Positions 1 through 7,915 are shown, numbered from the stretch's first letter. The stretch is DNA of 45,029 nt from Microcaldota archaeon (GCA_021804105.1 JAJZKP010000006.1:1-45029); one strand, 5' to 3'. Notes: a model not told the origin generated them from the sequence alone. A program made the numbers and translations.

Positions 1-113
1 GGTATGTTTATCGTATCCTTTATCGTGTGTATATAGTACAACCACTCACCAATATAGACTGTAAAATAGGCGAAAAATATGCAATAGTTTATGGTAAGAA
101 AGGTATTTATATG

Positions 114-482
114 CTATCTAAGGGTACCTGATCGTGTCATGCTGAACGCCCTTATCTTGGCTTTCTTGAGAACCTTTTTGAGTGCGATGTCATTGGTACA
201 TACAGCATAACCGGCTTTCTTGGCGTAGTTGGTTATCCAGCCGTCCACAGGGGACATGTCCTTGACTATCTCAACGTTTGACAGAGGTATTAGCAACAGC
301 GCTGCCGATGCATATTTGCTGAACTTTTCGTGCCTGGCCTTTATCGCTTGGAGTTCCCTCAGTATGCCTTCCGATACAACCGGAAGGTAATAGGGGGACT
401 TTTCCCTTGCAGCTTGGAACGGGTCCTTGTTGTTTGTTAACGAGAAGATTATGGAGCTGGTATCCAGGATCAAGTAATGCAT
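114..482 (-). CDS. PIN-domain ribonuclease-like protein
   Basis: A 122-residue PIN-fold protein, probably a metal-dependent RNase of the VapC/Fcf1-like superfamily. The first strand ends in LILDTSS, which supplies the first catalytic Asp; a central Glu lies in EGILRELQ and another Asp in CTNDIALKK, the usual acidic set. The start at 482 (MHYLILD) is preferred over an ATG five codons upstream because a TATA-like TTTATATA at about 501-510 would place the transcript start almost on it. No partner antitoxin lies beside it, so a housekeeping rRNA-processing role is as likely as a toxin role. Family is clear, substrate is not. Confidence 0.75.
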   Translation of the reverse strand: MHYLILDTSSIIFSLTNNKDPFQAAREKSPYYLPVVSEGILRELQAIKARHEKFSKYASAALLLIPLSNVEIVKDMSPVDGWITNYAKKAGYAVCTNDIALKKVLKKAKIRAFSMTRSGTLR

Positions 483-529
483 ACAAATAATAAGCATTGC
501 GTATATAAAGGCTATTCAGGGAGGTATTA

Positions 530-1123
530 ATGGTACTTCAGAGTCTGATAGGTGCTCTAAATACTGATTCCTTCAGGATAATGAATTTGCTTGCAAATCC
601 AGTCCTGAATGTGATAATGTATTATTGGGCCAAGAGCTATCTTATAGTTCTGCCACTCATAGCCATTTTCCTGCTCTTGAGGAAAGACAAGAAAGTCTTC
701 ACATTCGCAATTGCAATAGTGGCAATGTATCTTGTATCAGACCTGATAAAGATTGCAGTCAAGGAACCCCGGCCATGCAGCGTTGCTGATTTGTCATGGA
801 TACATACGTACGGGGGGTGTGAGTCAGGATTTAGCTTCCCGTCTAGCCACGCGTCTACACTGACAGGGCTTGCAATATTCGTAAACGGTTACAAGTATCT
901 AAGGGTTGCATATTGGGTATGGCTTTTCTTTGTGCTCTTCGGAAGAGTCTATCTTGGAGACCATTATTTTACAGATGTAATTGCAGGGATGGCCTTGAGC
1001 GTGGTTCTCGCATGGCTAATAAATAGGTATAGAAAGCCGGTGAATGACTTCTGCGAGAAGGTTTTTGACAGGATAATTGGGCTCTTTTACCATAAGAAGT
1101 GGTTTGCAGGGGGAGTAGAATGA
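530..1123 (+). CDS. PAP2-family membrane phosphatase
   Basis: Integral-membrane acid phosphatase of the PAP2 family (197 aa), which removes phosphate from lipid phosphates such as polyprenyl or phosphatidate phosphates. All three family motifs are present: K74 with R81-P82 (K-x6-RP), PSSH at 104-107, and R139-x5-H145-x3-D149. Hydrophobic segments at about 35-50, 58-76, 110-135 and 150-165 fit the five to six helix core. The stop overlaps the next start as ATGA (1120-1123), so it is translationally coupled to the Fe-S scaffold gene, although no functional link is obvious. Likely lipid carrier recycling at the membrane; exact substrate unknown. Confidence 0.85.
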   Translation: MVLQSLIGALNTDSFRIMNLLANPVLNVIMYYWAKSYLIVLPLIAIFLLLRKDKKVFTFAIAIVAMYLVSDLIKIAVKEPRPCSVADLSWIHTYGGCESGFSFPSSHASTLTGLAIFVNGYKYLRVAYWVWLFFVLFGRVYLGDHYFTDVIAGMALSVVLAWLINRYRKPVNDFCEKVFDRIIGLFYHKKWFAGGVE

Positions 1124-1527
1124 CCGACCTGGATATATATGCCGAGGAGCTGATACACCATTACGAACATCCCAACAATAAAGGGGAGATTGCAAAGCCC
1201 AGTGCCAAGATGCATGAAGAGAATATTTCATGTGGTGACAAGATAGACATATTCCTGCTTATAGAGGATGGGAAGGTAAAGGATGTGAAATTCCATGGCA
1301 GCGGATGCGTTATCTCCATGGGTACGGCAAGCATGCTGACAGATGAGATAAAGGGGAAGAACCTTGCAGAAGTGGAAAAGATGGATAAGGCAGGATTGCT
1401 CAAGGTCATAGGCATAGATCCAGGGCCTGTAAGAATGCACTGCGCTACGCTTTCCCTCAGGGCCATCAAGAAGGCCGTTCTTGAATACGAGAAGAAGCCT
1501 GTTGACACCGCTACAAAAGAGCTCTGA
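1120..1527 (+). CDS. sufU: Fe-S cluster scaffold protein, NifU/SufU/IscU-type
   Basis: A 135-residue IscU-fold protein on which Fe-S clusters are assembled before transfer to apo-proteins. The three ligand cysteines are at 38 (ISCGD, with the conserved Asp40), 63 (GSGC) and 108 (MHCATLSLRAIKKA), as expected for the family. The ATG at 1120 overlaps the upstream stop (ATGA); an in-frame start at 1099 lies inside the PAP2 gene and is less likely. No cysteine desulfurase is seen in the window, so it works with partners encoded elsewhere. SufU and IscU cannot be told apart with certainty here. Confidence 0.88.
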   Translation: MTDLDIYAEELIHHYEHPNNKGEIAKPSAKMHEENISCGDKIDIFLLIEDGKVKDVKFHGSGCVISMGTASMLTDEIKGKNLAEVEKMDKAGLLKVIGIDPGPVRMHCATLSLRAIKKAVLEYEKKPVDTATKEL

Positions 1528-1539
1528 TTTACACTATCC

Positions 1540-1645
1540 TAAGTCCAACGCACTTGCTGTGGGAACCTTTATTCGCGAGTGCATTAGGCGCAAAACCGCC
1601 TATTTCCTCCGGGCTCTGCCGCTTCGTATCCGGGTTCCTTAAAAT
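1540..1645. other. Intergenic stretch with strong hairpin potential, unassigned
   Basis: Non-coding stretch after the scaffold gene. It contains a perfect 6-bp hairpin at 1585-1602 (TAGGCG, loop CAAAAC, CGCCTA), complementary GCACTTGC and GCGAGTGC arms just before it, a CCGG pair further on, and GGAACC/GGTTCC arms that could close the whole element. It may be a structured RNA or the 3' region of the upstream transcript. I could not match it to 5S, SRP, RNase P or H/ACA RNA, and its strand is undecided. Confidence 0.3.
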
Positions 1646-1732
1646 ATATATCATTCAGTATAATCTTTACGTCATCCAGACCGCTGGAAAAGCCATAATA
1701 TATATTATGCCAGATATGAAATAGATATGCAT

Positions 1733-1805
1733 AGCCCCATCGTCTAGTGGCCAAGGACAATGGGCTTTGGACCCATGAACACCAGTTCGAATCTGGTTGG
1801 GGCTA
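1733..1805 (+). tRNA. tRNA-Gln(UUG)
   Basis: Full cloverleaf of 73 nt without intron. Acceptor AGCCCCA (1733-1739) pairs with TGGGGCT (1798-1804), with discriminator A at 1805. The anticodon stem ATGGG/CCCAT encloses loop CTTTGGA, giving anticodon TTG at 1767-1769. The T-arm is CCAG-TTCGAAT-CTGG. CCA is not encoded. A TATA-like AATATATATTA at about 1697-1707 lies about 30 nt upstream. This is the only intron-free tRNA of the four in the window. Confidence 0.96.
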
Positions 1806-1867
1806 TTTACGTTTTGGGTAATAGAATAGGCGTAATGCTTACTTAATCGATGCTGTGCTGCCAATGT

Positions 1868-2683
1868 CTATTTCACTGTGTATGATGGATTGCCACCATA
1901 ATTCATGCCAACGATGACACTTCCTTCAAGTACGTGCGGGTTTTCCAGGGCAGCATCCAGGGGCTTGGAGCCGGTATATCCATTGCCAGTACCTTGCATT
2001 ACATTAGACAGGAAAATAAAGTATTTTCCATCTTCACCTATCCTTTCTATGTGTGCTACTATTTCGTCAACCTGAAGTTTGACCTCGATACCCAGATTTA
2101 TAGTAAATGGTTGGACGACTCCCTTAGCAAATGCAGATCCGTACCATCCACGCCCATGATCCCTGAGCACAGATTGAAGGTCTCCCGTCGATTCTGCCTT
2201 GATCGCCTTTCCTACTAGCACCATAAAGTTTAGTAGCTGCGATAGGTCAAAGTCTACCAGTATTATGTCTTTTGGTCTAGGATTGAGGTTGTTTAGGAGC
2301 ACAAGATGCTGGTTGCCGCCTCCACATACGCCGACATATCTAGTTATGCCATTTGACGAAACAACCTCGTTTATATCGCTCAAGAATTCAGGGGTGAAAA
2401 CTTCGTTAGTAGTAGGGAATATTGGTGCATGCAGATCGCGTACTCGCGGATCATATCCATTGACGGGGCCCAATTGTCCGACTTCCAGCCGCCTAAGCGC
2501 GTCTGTCAAAGTGGCGTCAGGAACGACCGTTATGCCGCCCGTCTTGCTTCCAAGCTTACCTTCCTGATTTAATATGACATATTCCTTTACTTCGGCCCTG
2601 AATTGGTTTGCATAGTTCTCTAGCCGCTCCCTGTTGCGCCTCCTAACTTCCGGATTTCTATTACGCATCGCTCCGTGTGCCAT
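1868..2683 (-). CDS. Hypothetical protein, Rossmann-type methyltransferase-like
   Basis: 271 residues, family not recognised. A charged, Arg-rich N-terminus (1-40) precedes an alpha/beta domain. Around residues 115-150 it has a strand-loop-helix with YVGVCGGGNQHL followed by IILVDFDLSQL, which looks like the glycine-rich loop and the acidic strand end of a class I SAM-dependent methyltransferase; a later strand KYFIFLSNVMQ could be motif IV. No catalytic signature (NPPY, DPPY) is visible, so activity is uncertain. The gene is alone, converges on tRNA-Gln and has AT-rich DNA upstream (2690-2760) that would hold its promoter. Confidence 0.55.
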   Translation of the reverse strand: MAHGAMRNRNPEVRRRNRERLENYANQFRAEVKEYVILNQEGKLGSKTGGITVVPDATLTDALRRLEVGQLGPVNGYDPRVRDLHAPIFPTTNEVFTPEFLSDINEVVSSNGITRYVGVCGGGNQHLVLLNNLNPRPKDIILVDFDLSQLLNFMVLVGKAIKAESTGDLQSVLRDHGRGWYGSAFAKGVVQPFTINLGIEVKLQVDEIVAHIERIGEDGKYFIFLSNVMQGTGNGYTGSKPLDAALENPHVLEGSVIVGMNYGGNPSYTVK

Positions 2684-2916
2684 ATACTATCAACTATATG
2701 ATATTGCGTTTTTCTCATATAATAGCATTAGCATGCTGTTGAGGACTACATTTATCATATATATGCATTTTTAGGGCATAGACATCTGACCAAAGGCACT
2801 GCACAACTAACAACGTAGAACGATTGGCTTATAAATGGAGCTTGCGCAATTACATCTGCTGTATTATGCAGGAATAGATTTCGCATGTATTCATCAACTT
2901 CAATCAGCTTCATATT
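2684..2916. other. AT-rich intergenic region with TATA box
   Basis: This gap carries the promoter of the minus-strand gene that ends at 2683 (AT-rich 2690-2760) and a plus-strand TATA box, GGCTTATAAATGG, at about 2827-2839, which suits the sRNA or a longer precursor. I see no coding sequence in it. A second TATA box, ATTTATAAATAG at about 3005-3016, lies between the sRNA and the next gene and would start a transcript near 3035, leaving a leader of roughly 110 nt. Confidence 0.5.
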
Positions 2917-2969
2917 CAATGATGAGACGAGGTATTTCTGACTTGTGATGATTAAGAGAGTCTCTGAGA
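2917..2969 (+). ncRNA. C/D box sRNA, double guide for 23S rRNA
   Basis: All four boxes have ideal archaeal spacing: box C ATGATGA (2919-2925), a 12-nt guide (2926-2937), box D' CTGA (2938-2941), a 3-nt spacer, box C' GTGATGA (2945-2951), a 12-nt guide (2952-2963), and box D CTGA (2964-2967). From memory of archaeal 23S rRNA, the D guide is antisense to GACTCTCTTAA and the D' guide to AAATGCCTCGTC (one G-U pair). These lie a few bases apart in domain IV, flanking GGTAGCC. Such an RNA directs fibrillarin 2'-O-methylation at the fifth base from each D box. A TATA box (TTATAAAT, about 2830-2837) lies upstream; the RNA may be trimmed from a longer transcript. Confidence 0.88.
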
Positions 2970-3141
2970 TATTTTCAGTATTAGGCTTGTAGCATCAGAG
3001 GATACATTTATAAATAGTGGGAGAGGATAGCATATCATGCAGATTGTGACTCAGTACATGGCTCTTTCTCTCAGTTGCAGCACTACTGCTACCGCGCCAT
3101 ACATGCCAGCGCGCGCTGCGGCATAGTGGCACTCGGCTTTT

Positions 3142-3930
3142 GTGATCATTATGCAAGAATCTATATCTAGAGAGCACCCTGATTTGCCGAGCCAAGGCAA
3201 AGTCCTTGTCAAGGTGGGCACAAGCAGCATAACAGATAACGATGGCCTGGATCTCAGAGTGCTGAGCAACCTTGCCGATAATATCGCATGGTTGTGGGAT
3301 CAGGGCAATAAGTTTGTGATAATAACTTCCGGAGCGAGGGTTCTTGGGGAGATGAGCGGGATAAAGGATTCCAGGACTGCCGCGGGGGTTGGGCAGCCGA
3401 TGCTCATGGAAGCGTACAGGAAAGCATTCGATACTTATGGCATACAAATAGAGCAGTTGCTGCTTGAGAGCACCCACTTTGACAGAGGGGTAATGGGACT
3501 CCTTAACAGGAACAAAGTAAAGAATATTATTCATGCGATAAGCACCGCATGGAGCGAGGGCGTTATCCCGGTGGTAAACGAGAATGACCCAGTAGCTACG
3601 GAGAGGACCACATTAGGCGATAATGACAAGCTTGCAAGGAGAATATCACGGGCAATGGATGTTGACATTACAATATTCCTTTCTACTGTTGACTCCAGGA
3701 ACGGCAGAGGAGGGGCAGGTTCAAAGGCGATCGAGATACGCAGGATACTTAGGGCAGGAGGAAGCGTGATGCTAGTTGATGGAAAGCGGCAGGACGTGGT
3801 CAAGAAGGTTCTTGAAGGAGATGTTATAGGCATAAGGAACGCACAGGAGTTGATTGAGCTGCAGAGGAACAGGAATGGAATCAGGAACAGGATAAGAAAT
3901 GCGCTTTCTAATAGGACTTGGCAAAATTAG
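3142..3930 (+). CDS. proB: Glutamate 5-kinase-like amino acid kinase
   Basis: A 262-residue amino-acid-kinase-fold enzyme closest to glutamate 5-kinase, which phosphorylates glutamate as the first step of proline synthesis. Diagnostic stretches are KVGTSS near residue 28 (phosphate loop), ITSGARV, the AGVGQ/LMEAYR helix, VPVVNENDPVA (substrate loop) and GDNDKLARRIS. It has only the kinase domain; the PUA domain of many bacterial ProB proteins is absent, and no proA or proC is seen nearby. Start is GTG 3142 or ATG 3151. Its 3' end runs 23 bp into the convergent prolyl-tRNA synthetase gene, a suggestive pairing for proline supply and use. A related kinase specificity is possible. Confidence 0.8.
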   Translation: MIIMQESISREHPDLPSQGKVLVKVGTSSITDNDGLDLRVLSNLADNIAWLWDQGNKFVIITSGARVLGEMSGIKDSRTAAGVGQPMLMEAYRKAFDTYGIQIEQLLLESTHFDRGVMGLLNRNKVKNIIHAISTAWSEGVIPVVNENDPVATERTTLGDNDKLARRISRAMDVDITIFLSTVDSRNGRGGAGSKAIEIRRILRAGGSVMLVDGKRQDVVKKVLEGDVIGIRNAQELIELQRNRNGIRNRIRNALSNRTWQN

Positions 3931-5386
3931 CCCTCTCGACAGCCTGCTTTCCGCAGTAAACGCATTTTCCATTGATCTTCTTCTGGTCTAATGGTATGTT
4001 GGTTATCTTCGCTCCGGTTTCCTCTTTTATCTTGTCCTCGCATGTAACATTTCCGCACCATGGAGCGCTAACTATCCCTTTCTTTTCTGACAATATATCC
4101 TTGAGATCCGAATAATCGTCTGCCATGTGTATCATTGCCTTCATCGCGTGCTCGGCCCTTGAATAAAGGTTTTCTTGGATATGTTCTACAAGATCCTTGA
4201 CAGACCTGTTCACAGATGCCGCGTCTGTTTCCTGTTTCTCCCCAGTATCACGACGCACCAGTATCACTTTATTATTCTCGAGTTCCCTGGGGCCCAGTTC
4301 TATTCTTATTGGAATCCCTTTTAATTCCCATTCATTGAACTTGAACCCTGGAGAATAGCCCTCCCTGTCGTCTACCCTTACTCTGTATTCTGCTTTAAGC
4401 TGCTCTGCAATGCTCCGTGCATACTCAAGGACTGCGGCGCTGCCATCCTTCTTCAGTATTGGTATAATGATAACTTGTATGTTAGCAAGCTTAGGGGGTA
4501 TAACCAAACCTTTGTCATCTCCGTGAGTCGCAACCATGACCCCCAATTCGCGCGTTGTTATCGCATAGGTATTCTGCCATGCAAATTGCTGCTTCTCTTC
4601 CTTGTCAAGGAACTTTATCTCGAATGCCTTTGAGAAGTTTTGCCCATCCAGATGGAAGTCAGGGCCTTGTATGGCCCATCCGTCAGGGAGTATATGCTCT
4701 ATACTGTAACTAGCCAGTGCGCCTGGAAATGTTTCTTTCCTGCTCTTTATGCCTATTATACCAGGAATTGCTAGATATTCCTTAAGTATCTTATTGTATA
4801 TCCCAAGTATGACATCTCTCTCTGCCTTTGAGTCTGCCTCTGTTGCGTAAACTGTATGACCCTCATTCCAGAGGAATTCCCTTGATCGTATAAATGGCGT
4901 GGGGTGCTTGAACTCCCATCTCACGACATTGTTCCATTGGTTGAATCGCAATGGCAGATCTCTCCATGACCTTATACGTTTAGAGAAATTCCGGTACATT
5001 ATTGTCTCAGATGTGGGCCTTATAGCGAGCTTTTCATCAAGCTTTGAGTTTCCTGCCTCAGTAACCCATGCAACTTCTGGAACGAATCCCTCAAAGTGCT
5101 CCTTCTCCTTAAGGAGCAATCTCTCAGGTATGAATAGCGGAAAGTAAACATCTTCGATTCCGTCCTTCTTGAACTCTGCATCAACAGCATATGTGATCTT
5201 CTGCCATGCATAGTAAGCCGCAGGAAGGAAGACTATGCACCCAGACACATCGGAATAATCAATGAAGTCTGATTTAAGCAGTGCTTGAGTATACCATTCA
5301 GAAAAGTTATCCGCCTTCTTCACGGTAAGCCCATTAGGGTTTGATCTCTCTGCCTTTTCCATACAATCATTCCAGTATCGTGCCAA
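3908..5386 (-). CDS. proS: Prolyl-tRNA synthetase, archaeal/eukaryotic type
   Basis: Class II aminoacyl-tRNA synthetase (492 aa) that charges tRNA-Pro. Visible class II features include the TXE loop RPTSETIMY, motif 2 (VVRWEFKHPTPFIRSREFLWNEGHT) and the motif 3 region, followed by an anticodon-binding domain (about 295-395). The C-terminal extension has zinc-ligand-like cysteines (CGNVTC and CVYCGK) and ends in a conserved Tyr, as in the archaeal/eukaryotic form without the editing insertion. The start overlaps the end of the upstream HAD gene by 20 bp, so the two are co-transcribed. Confidence 0.96.
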   Translation of the reverse strand: MARYWNDCMEKAERSNPNGLTVKKADNFSEWYTQALLKSDFIDYSDVSGCIVFLPAAYYAWQKITYAVDAEFKKDGIEDVYFPLFIPERLLLKEKEHFEGFVPEVAWVTEAGNSKLDEKLAIRPTSETIMYRNFSKRIRSWRDLPLRFNQWNNVVRWEFKHPTPFIRSREFLWNEGHTVYATEADSKAERDVILGIYNKILKEYLAIPGIIGIKSRKETFPGALASYSIEHILPDGWAIQGPDFHLDGQNFSKAFEIKFLDKEEKQQFAWQNTYAITTRELGVMVATHGDDKGLVIPPKLANIQVIIIPILKKDGSAAVLEYARSIAEQLKAEYRVRVDDREGYSPGFKFNEWELKGIPIRIELGPRELENNKVILVRRDTGEKQETDAASVNRSVKDLVEHIQENLYSRAEHAMKAMIHMADDYSDLKDILSEKKGIVSAPWCGNVTCEDKIKEETGAKITNIPLDQKKINGKCVYCGKQAVERANFAKSY

Positions 5387-5966
5387 GTTCTATATCCAAT
5401 TGCCTTCTGCTCTTATAAAGTATTGAGTACATGCCCACTTCCTTAGCTCCCAAGACATTTTCTATTTGATTGTCTATGAACACGGTCTCCGTTGGCTTAA
5501 GTCTCATCCTGTCAAGTACAACCCGATAGATCCTGTGGTCAGGCTTGCGCAGATGGAGGTCGCAAGATGCAAACCTGTAGTCAAAGAGCTCCTTGCCCAG
5601 CATCTTCTTGAAAAGTGCATACTTTGATGCGTCTATGTTGGTTATATACGCAGTGACGTATTCCTTGTGCAACTGGGCTATCAGGTCGGTCACATCCTGA
5701 TCTATTGTAACGAATTTTGAGTAATAATGGTACCACTGAACGTCTTTGGGGCGGATGCCCAGTTTCCTGGAAATCGCGTTCTCGAAGTCTTTTACGCGCA
5801 TATTGCCTTTCTCGAACATGGGTATGTTGGCTTCTATAGTGCCACTAACGAGCTTCGGCGTCTTGCCAGAGAGATTAGCCAAGTAAATTGTATACTCATT
5901 ATCAGGGAACTTGGTTATTACTCCGCCTATGTCGAATATGACTGCCTTAATCGCCCCACACATCAA
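5367..5966 (-). CDS. HAD-superfamily hydrolase
   Basis: 199-residue haloacid-dehalogenase-fold hydrolase, probably a small-molecule phosphatase. Motif I is VIFDIGGV (nucleophile Asp; the usual second Asp is Gly, a common subfamily variant), motif II is AYITNID, motif III the Lys of LRKPDHRIY, and motif IV the acidic VFIDNQIEN. The helical cap lies at about 20-80. Start may be the first or second Met (5966 or 5963). It leads into proS with a 20-bp overlap. Substrate cannot be read from sequence. Confidence 0.85.
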   Translation of the reverse strand: MMCGAIKAVIFDIGGVITKFPDNEYTIYLANLSGKTPKLVSGTIEANIPMFEKGNMRVKDFENAISRKLGIRPKDVQWYHYYSKFVTIDQDVTDLIAQLHKEYVTAYITNIDASKYALFKKMLGKELFDYRFASCDLHLRKPDHRIYRVVLDRMRLKPTETVFIDNQIENVLGAKEVGMYSILYKSRRQLDIELGTILE

Positions 5967-6014
5967 ATCACAAGTACTTGACAGTAAACAATTATATTAG
6001 ATGCAGGAAGGCCG

Positions 6015-6743
6015 CTACCTTCTTCGCCTTGTGGCTCTTCCCTTACGTGTCATGGTCTTTCTTGCTGCAGGCGATCTGGATCTTCTCGTCGTAGATGATC
6101 TAGCACTTCTTTTAGCAGACCTTTTTCTAGAAGATCCTCTCATTACGATCTTTGCGCCTGATCTCCTGCCTGCTGCTGGCCTTGAAGTTGATGCTATTCT
6201 GGTCTTCTTCCTTACATAGGCATACCCAACCGAGATTGCTATGATTATTACTGCGCCGATGGCGTAAGGCAGCGGCGAGGATCGCGGGGCTTGCGCTGTT
6301 ATTGTTATTATCTTTGCAACTCCTTCCTGTATGTTTGCACCACTACCAGAAAGCGAAGGCGAATTCGAGACTACAACTGCTTGAATTATTCCAGTCCACT
6401 GAGTTCCGGGAGTGTTGTTCTTTGATGATGGCACATACACAGTAACATTCACTGTGAATTCAGAGCCAGGGGTTATTGTGCCGTTCATGGGATTTGCAGT
6501 TACTGTTGGAACCACGGTATTGGGCGTTGCAGACTGGAATTGTGGAGGAGGTATTATCTGAAACTTAATAGGGGTTGATCCGCCATTGACCAGCGTGAAT
6601 GAGACAGAGTTGCTGCTGCCTATGCTGACATTTGTATGCAGTTGACCGGCTATCTCTCCAAACTGGGCATAAGCAAGTGATGACATGGCAGAAAGAGTGA
6701 GTATCAGAACCACTAGCTGCAGTTTTATACCCAGGTATGACAT
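6015..6743 (-). CDS. Membrane-anchored surface protein with Arg/Ser-rich cytoplasmic tail
   Basis: 242 residues. The N-terminal signal or anchor is LGIKLQLVVLILTLSAMSSLAYA. A beta-rich extracellular part follows (about 25-150, Thr/Ser/Asn-rich with sequons such as NVS, NGT, NVT), resembling Ig-like or NEW3-type domains. A transmembrane helix LPYAIGAVIIIAISVGYAYV lies at about 168-187, then a strongly basic tail of about 55 residues rich in Arg, Ser and Lys that ends RRRR. ATG 6743 is chosen over the longer frame from 6836 because it begins a typical signal peptide 10 bp after the stop of the upstream gene. Family not recognised; co-transcribed with the module protein upstream. Confidence 0.7.
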   Translation of the reverse strand: MSYLGIKLQLVVLILTLSAMSSLAYAQFGEIAGQLHTNVSIGSSNSVSFTLVNGGSTPIKFQIIPPPQFQSATPNTVVPTVTANPMNGTITPGSEFTVNVTVYVPSSKNNTPGTQWTGIIQAVVVSNSPSLSGSGANIQEGVAKIITITAQAPRSSPLPYAIGAVIIIAISVGYAYVRKKTRIASTSRPAAGRRSGAKIVMRGSSRKRSAKRSARSSTTRRSRSPAARKTMTRKGRATRRRR

Positions 6744-6753
6744 CCAATCCCTA

Positions 6754-7773
6754 TCAGCAAGAATTCTCAATAAGTATGTTCTGCGTGTATGTGCCTCCGG
6801 CAGTTCCTGCAGGAACCCCAAGCCCGAAGAATACATTTGCTGAAGTTGAAGTGGTTATTACATTTGGGGCAGCTATGGCTATGTTGCTGTTGGTTAGTGC
6901 GTTTGAGAGCGGCGTGCCCGAGTATGAAGACTGGGGTGAGGCACTATAGAGGGTATTGCTTACAGGTATAACATTTGAACCTGGGCCAAGCCAGTCGCCA
7001 AGGGTAGCACCAGATCCTCCAGTTCCCTCAATTAATATGTTTGCAGCAACATTACCACCATTGTCAGTATCAGTAACAATTTGATTGGTATTATACGTGG
7101 CGGTCGGTGTTAGGGTTCCGAAGCTAATGGAGCTAGGGGAGAGGCTTATATAGCATACGCCTTGCACCACTACATTAGCCACTACATTAGCAGTCTGGAT
7201 GTTGCCGGAGCACGAGTTCTCCAGTTGTATTGTCTGTGTGTATAGTCCTGCAGCAGTACCTGAAGGTATTGAAACGCCAAGATATATGTTTGCAGATGTG
7301 CTTGGGTTAACAGTATTTGGAGCTGTTAGTGAAATGGATGTAGAAGCAAGCGTGTTTGATAGCGCCGTGCCCAAGTAGGATGGTTGCGAGGCTGCATTCC
7401 AGTCAGTCTGTCCTACTGGTATTGTATTGGATCCAGGCCCGGTCCAATATCCCAGCGTCGCTCCACTTCCGCCTGTTCCTGCAATATAGAGCGTTGACGC
7501 GGCATTGCCACCGTTGTCTGTATCAGTAACCAAGGTGTTTGTATTGTCAGAGCTGCCTGGAGGCAGGGATGGAAATGTGAATGCAGACGGAGTGCCGCTT
7601 GTAAAGCATGTGTTCGAGACAACCACATTGGCAACCACATTGCCGGTATAAGTGGCAGCATTAACTGAAAGTGAGACAACCATGGCAAAGGCCAATGCAG
7701 ACATTGAGATTAGCGCATACAGTAATGTAAGTTTGGTTTTTAGTTGGTTCTTCCCATTTCGCACTATAAGCAC
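6754..7773 (-). CDS. Secreted protein with two tandem Cys-bracketed modules (ENSC repeat)
   Basis: 339 residues. A hydrophobic signal segment (about 14-40) precedes two tandem copies of a 133-residue module, residues 56-188 and 207-339. Each begins at a Cys (TCFTS, VCYIS) and ends in ENSC; shared internal stretches are VTDTDNGGN, GTGGSGATLG, GPGSN-IPV and AGxYTQ. Both copies are preceded by NVVANVVV, giving a period of 151 residues. The same module closes the 1374-residue protein on the other side of the locus. The paired cysteines suggest a disulfide across each module. Start is GTG 7773, about 30 nt after the TATA box. Probably a cell-surface component; fold and ligand unknown. Confidence 0.75.
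   Translation of the reverse strand: MLIVRNGKNQLKTKLTLLYALISMSALAFAMVVSLSVNAATYTGNVVANVVVSNTCFTSGTPSAFTFPSLPPGSSDNTNTLVTDTDNGGNAASTLYIAGTGGSGATLGYWTGPGSNTIPVGQTDWNAASQPSYLGTALSNTLASTSISLTAPNTVNPSTSANIYLGVSIPSGTAAGLYTQTIQLENSCSGNIQTANVVANVVVQGVCYISLSPSSISFGTLTPTATYNTNQIVTDTDNGGNVAANILIEGTGGSGATLGDWLGPGSNVIPVSNTLYSASPQSSYSGTPLSNALTNSNIAIAAPNVITTSTSANVFFGLGVPAGTAGGTYTQNILIENSC
7155..7773 (-). repeat. First copy of a tandem 151-codon repeat
   Basis: The two modules of the upstream surface gene repeat at DNA level with a period of 453 bp. Copy 1 of the Cys-to-Cys unit is 7210-7608 and copy 2 is 6757-7155. The repeated linker encodes NVVANVVV before each first Cys. The copies have the same length (133 codons) but clear substitutions, so the duplication is not recent. 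Confidence 0.6.
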
Positions 7774-7803
7774 CTGATAGCCTTCTTTTTTATAGATAGG
7801 GAG

Positions 7804-7815
7804 AATTTATAAATT
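7804..7815. promoter_or_regulatory. Palindromic TATA element between divergent surface genes
   Basis: AATTTATAAATT is a perfect 12-bp palindrome centred between the GTG start at 7773 (minus strand) and the plus-strand gene. On the minus strand it sits about 30-40 nt before the start, the normal distance for a near-leaderless archaeal transcript. On the plus strand it would give a leader of about 80 nt before ATG 7916, where a second TATA-like element (ATTTAAATG, about 7878) is closer. Confidence 0.55.
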
Positions 7816-7915
7816 GCTATGTAAGTAAATGATGGCGCCTACAGGCATTGGAATCAGAATCCTGGCTGTCGCGAAAGATTTAAATGATAACAGAGCAAGT
7901 CTTTATGGCTATGAT

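Noticed and set aside
1600-1645. Resemblance of minus-strand GAACCCGGA..GAAGC to the 5S rRNA loop B sequence
   Set aside because: The sequence before it is AT-rich and cannot form helices I and II of 5S rRNA, so the likeness is accidental.
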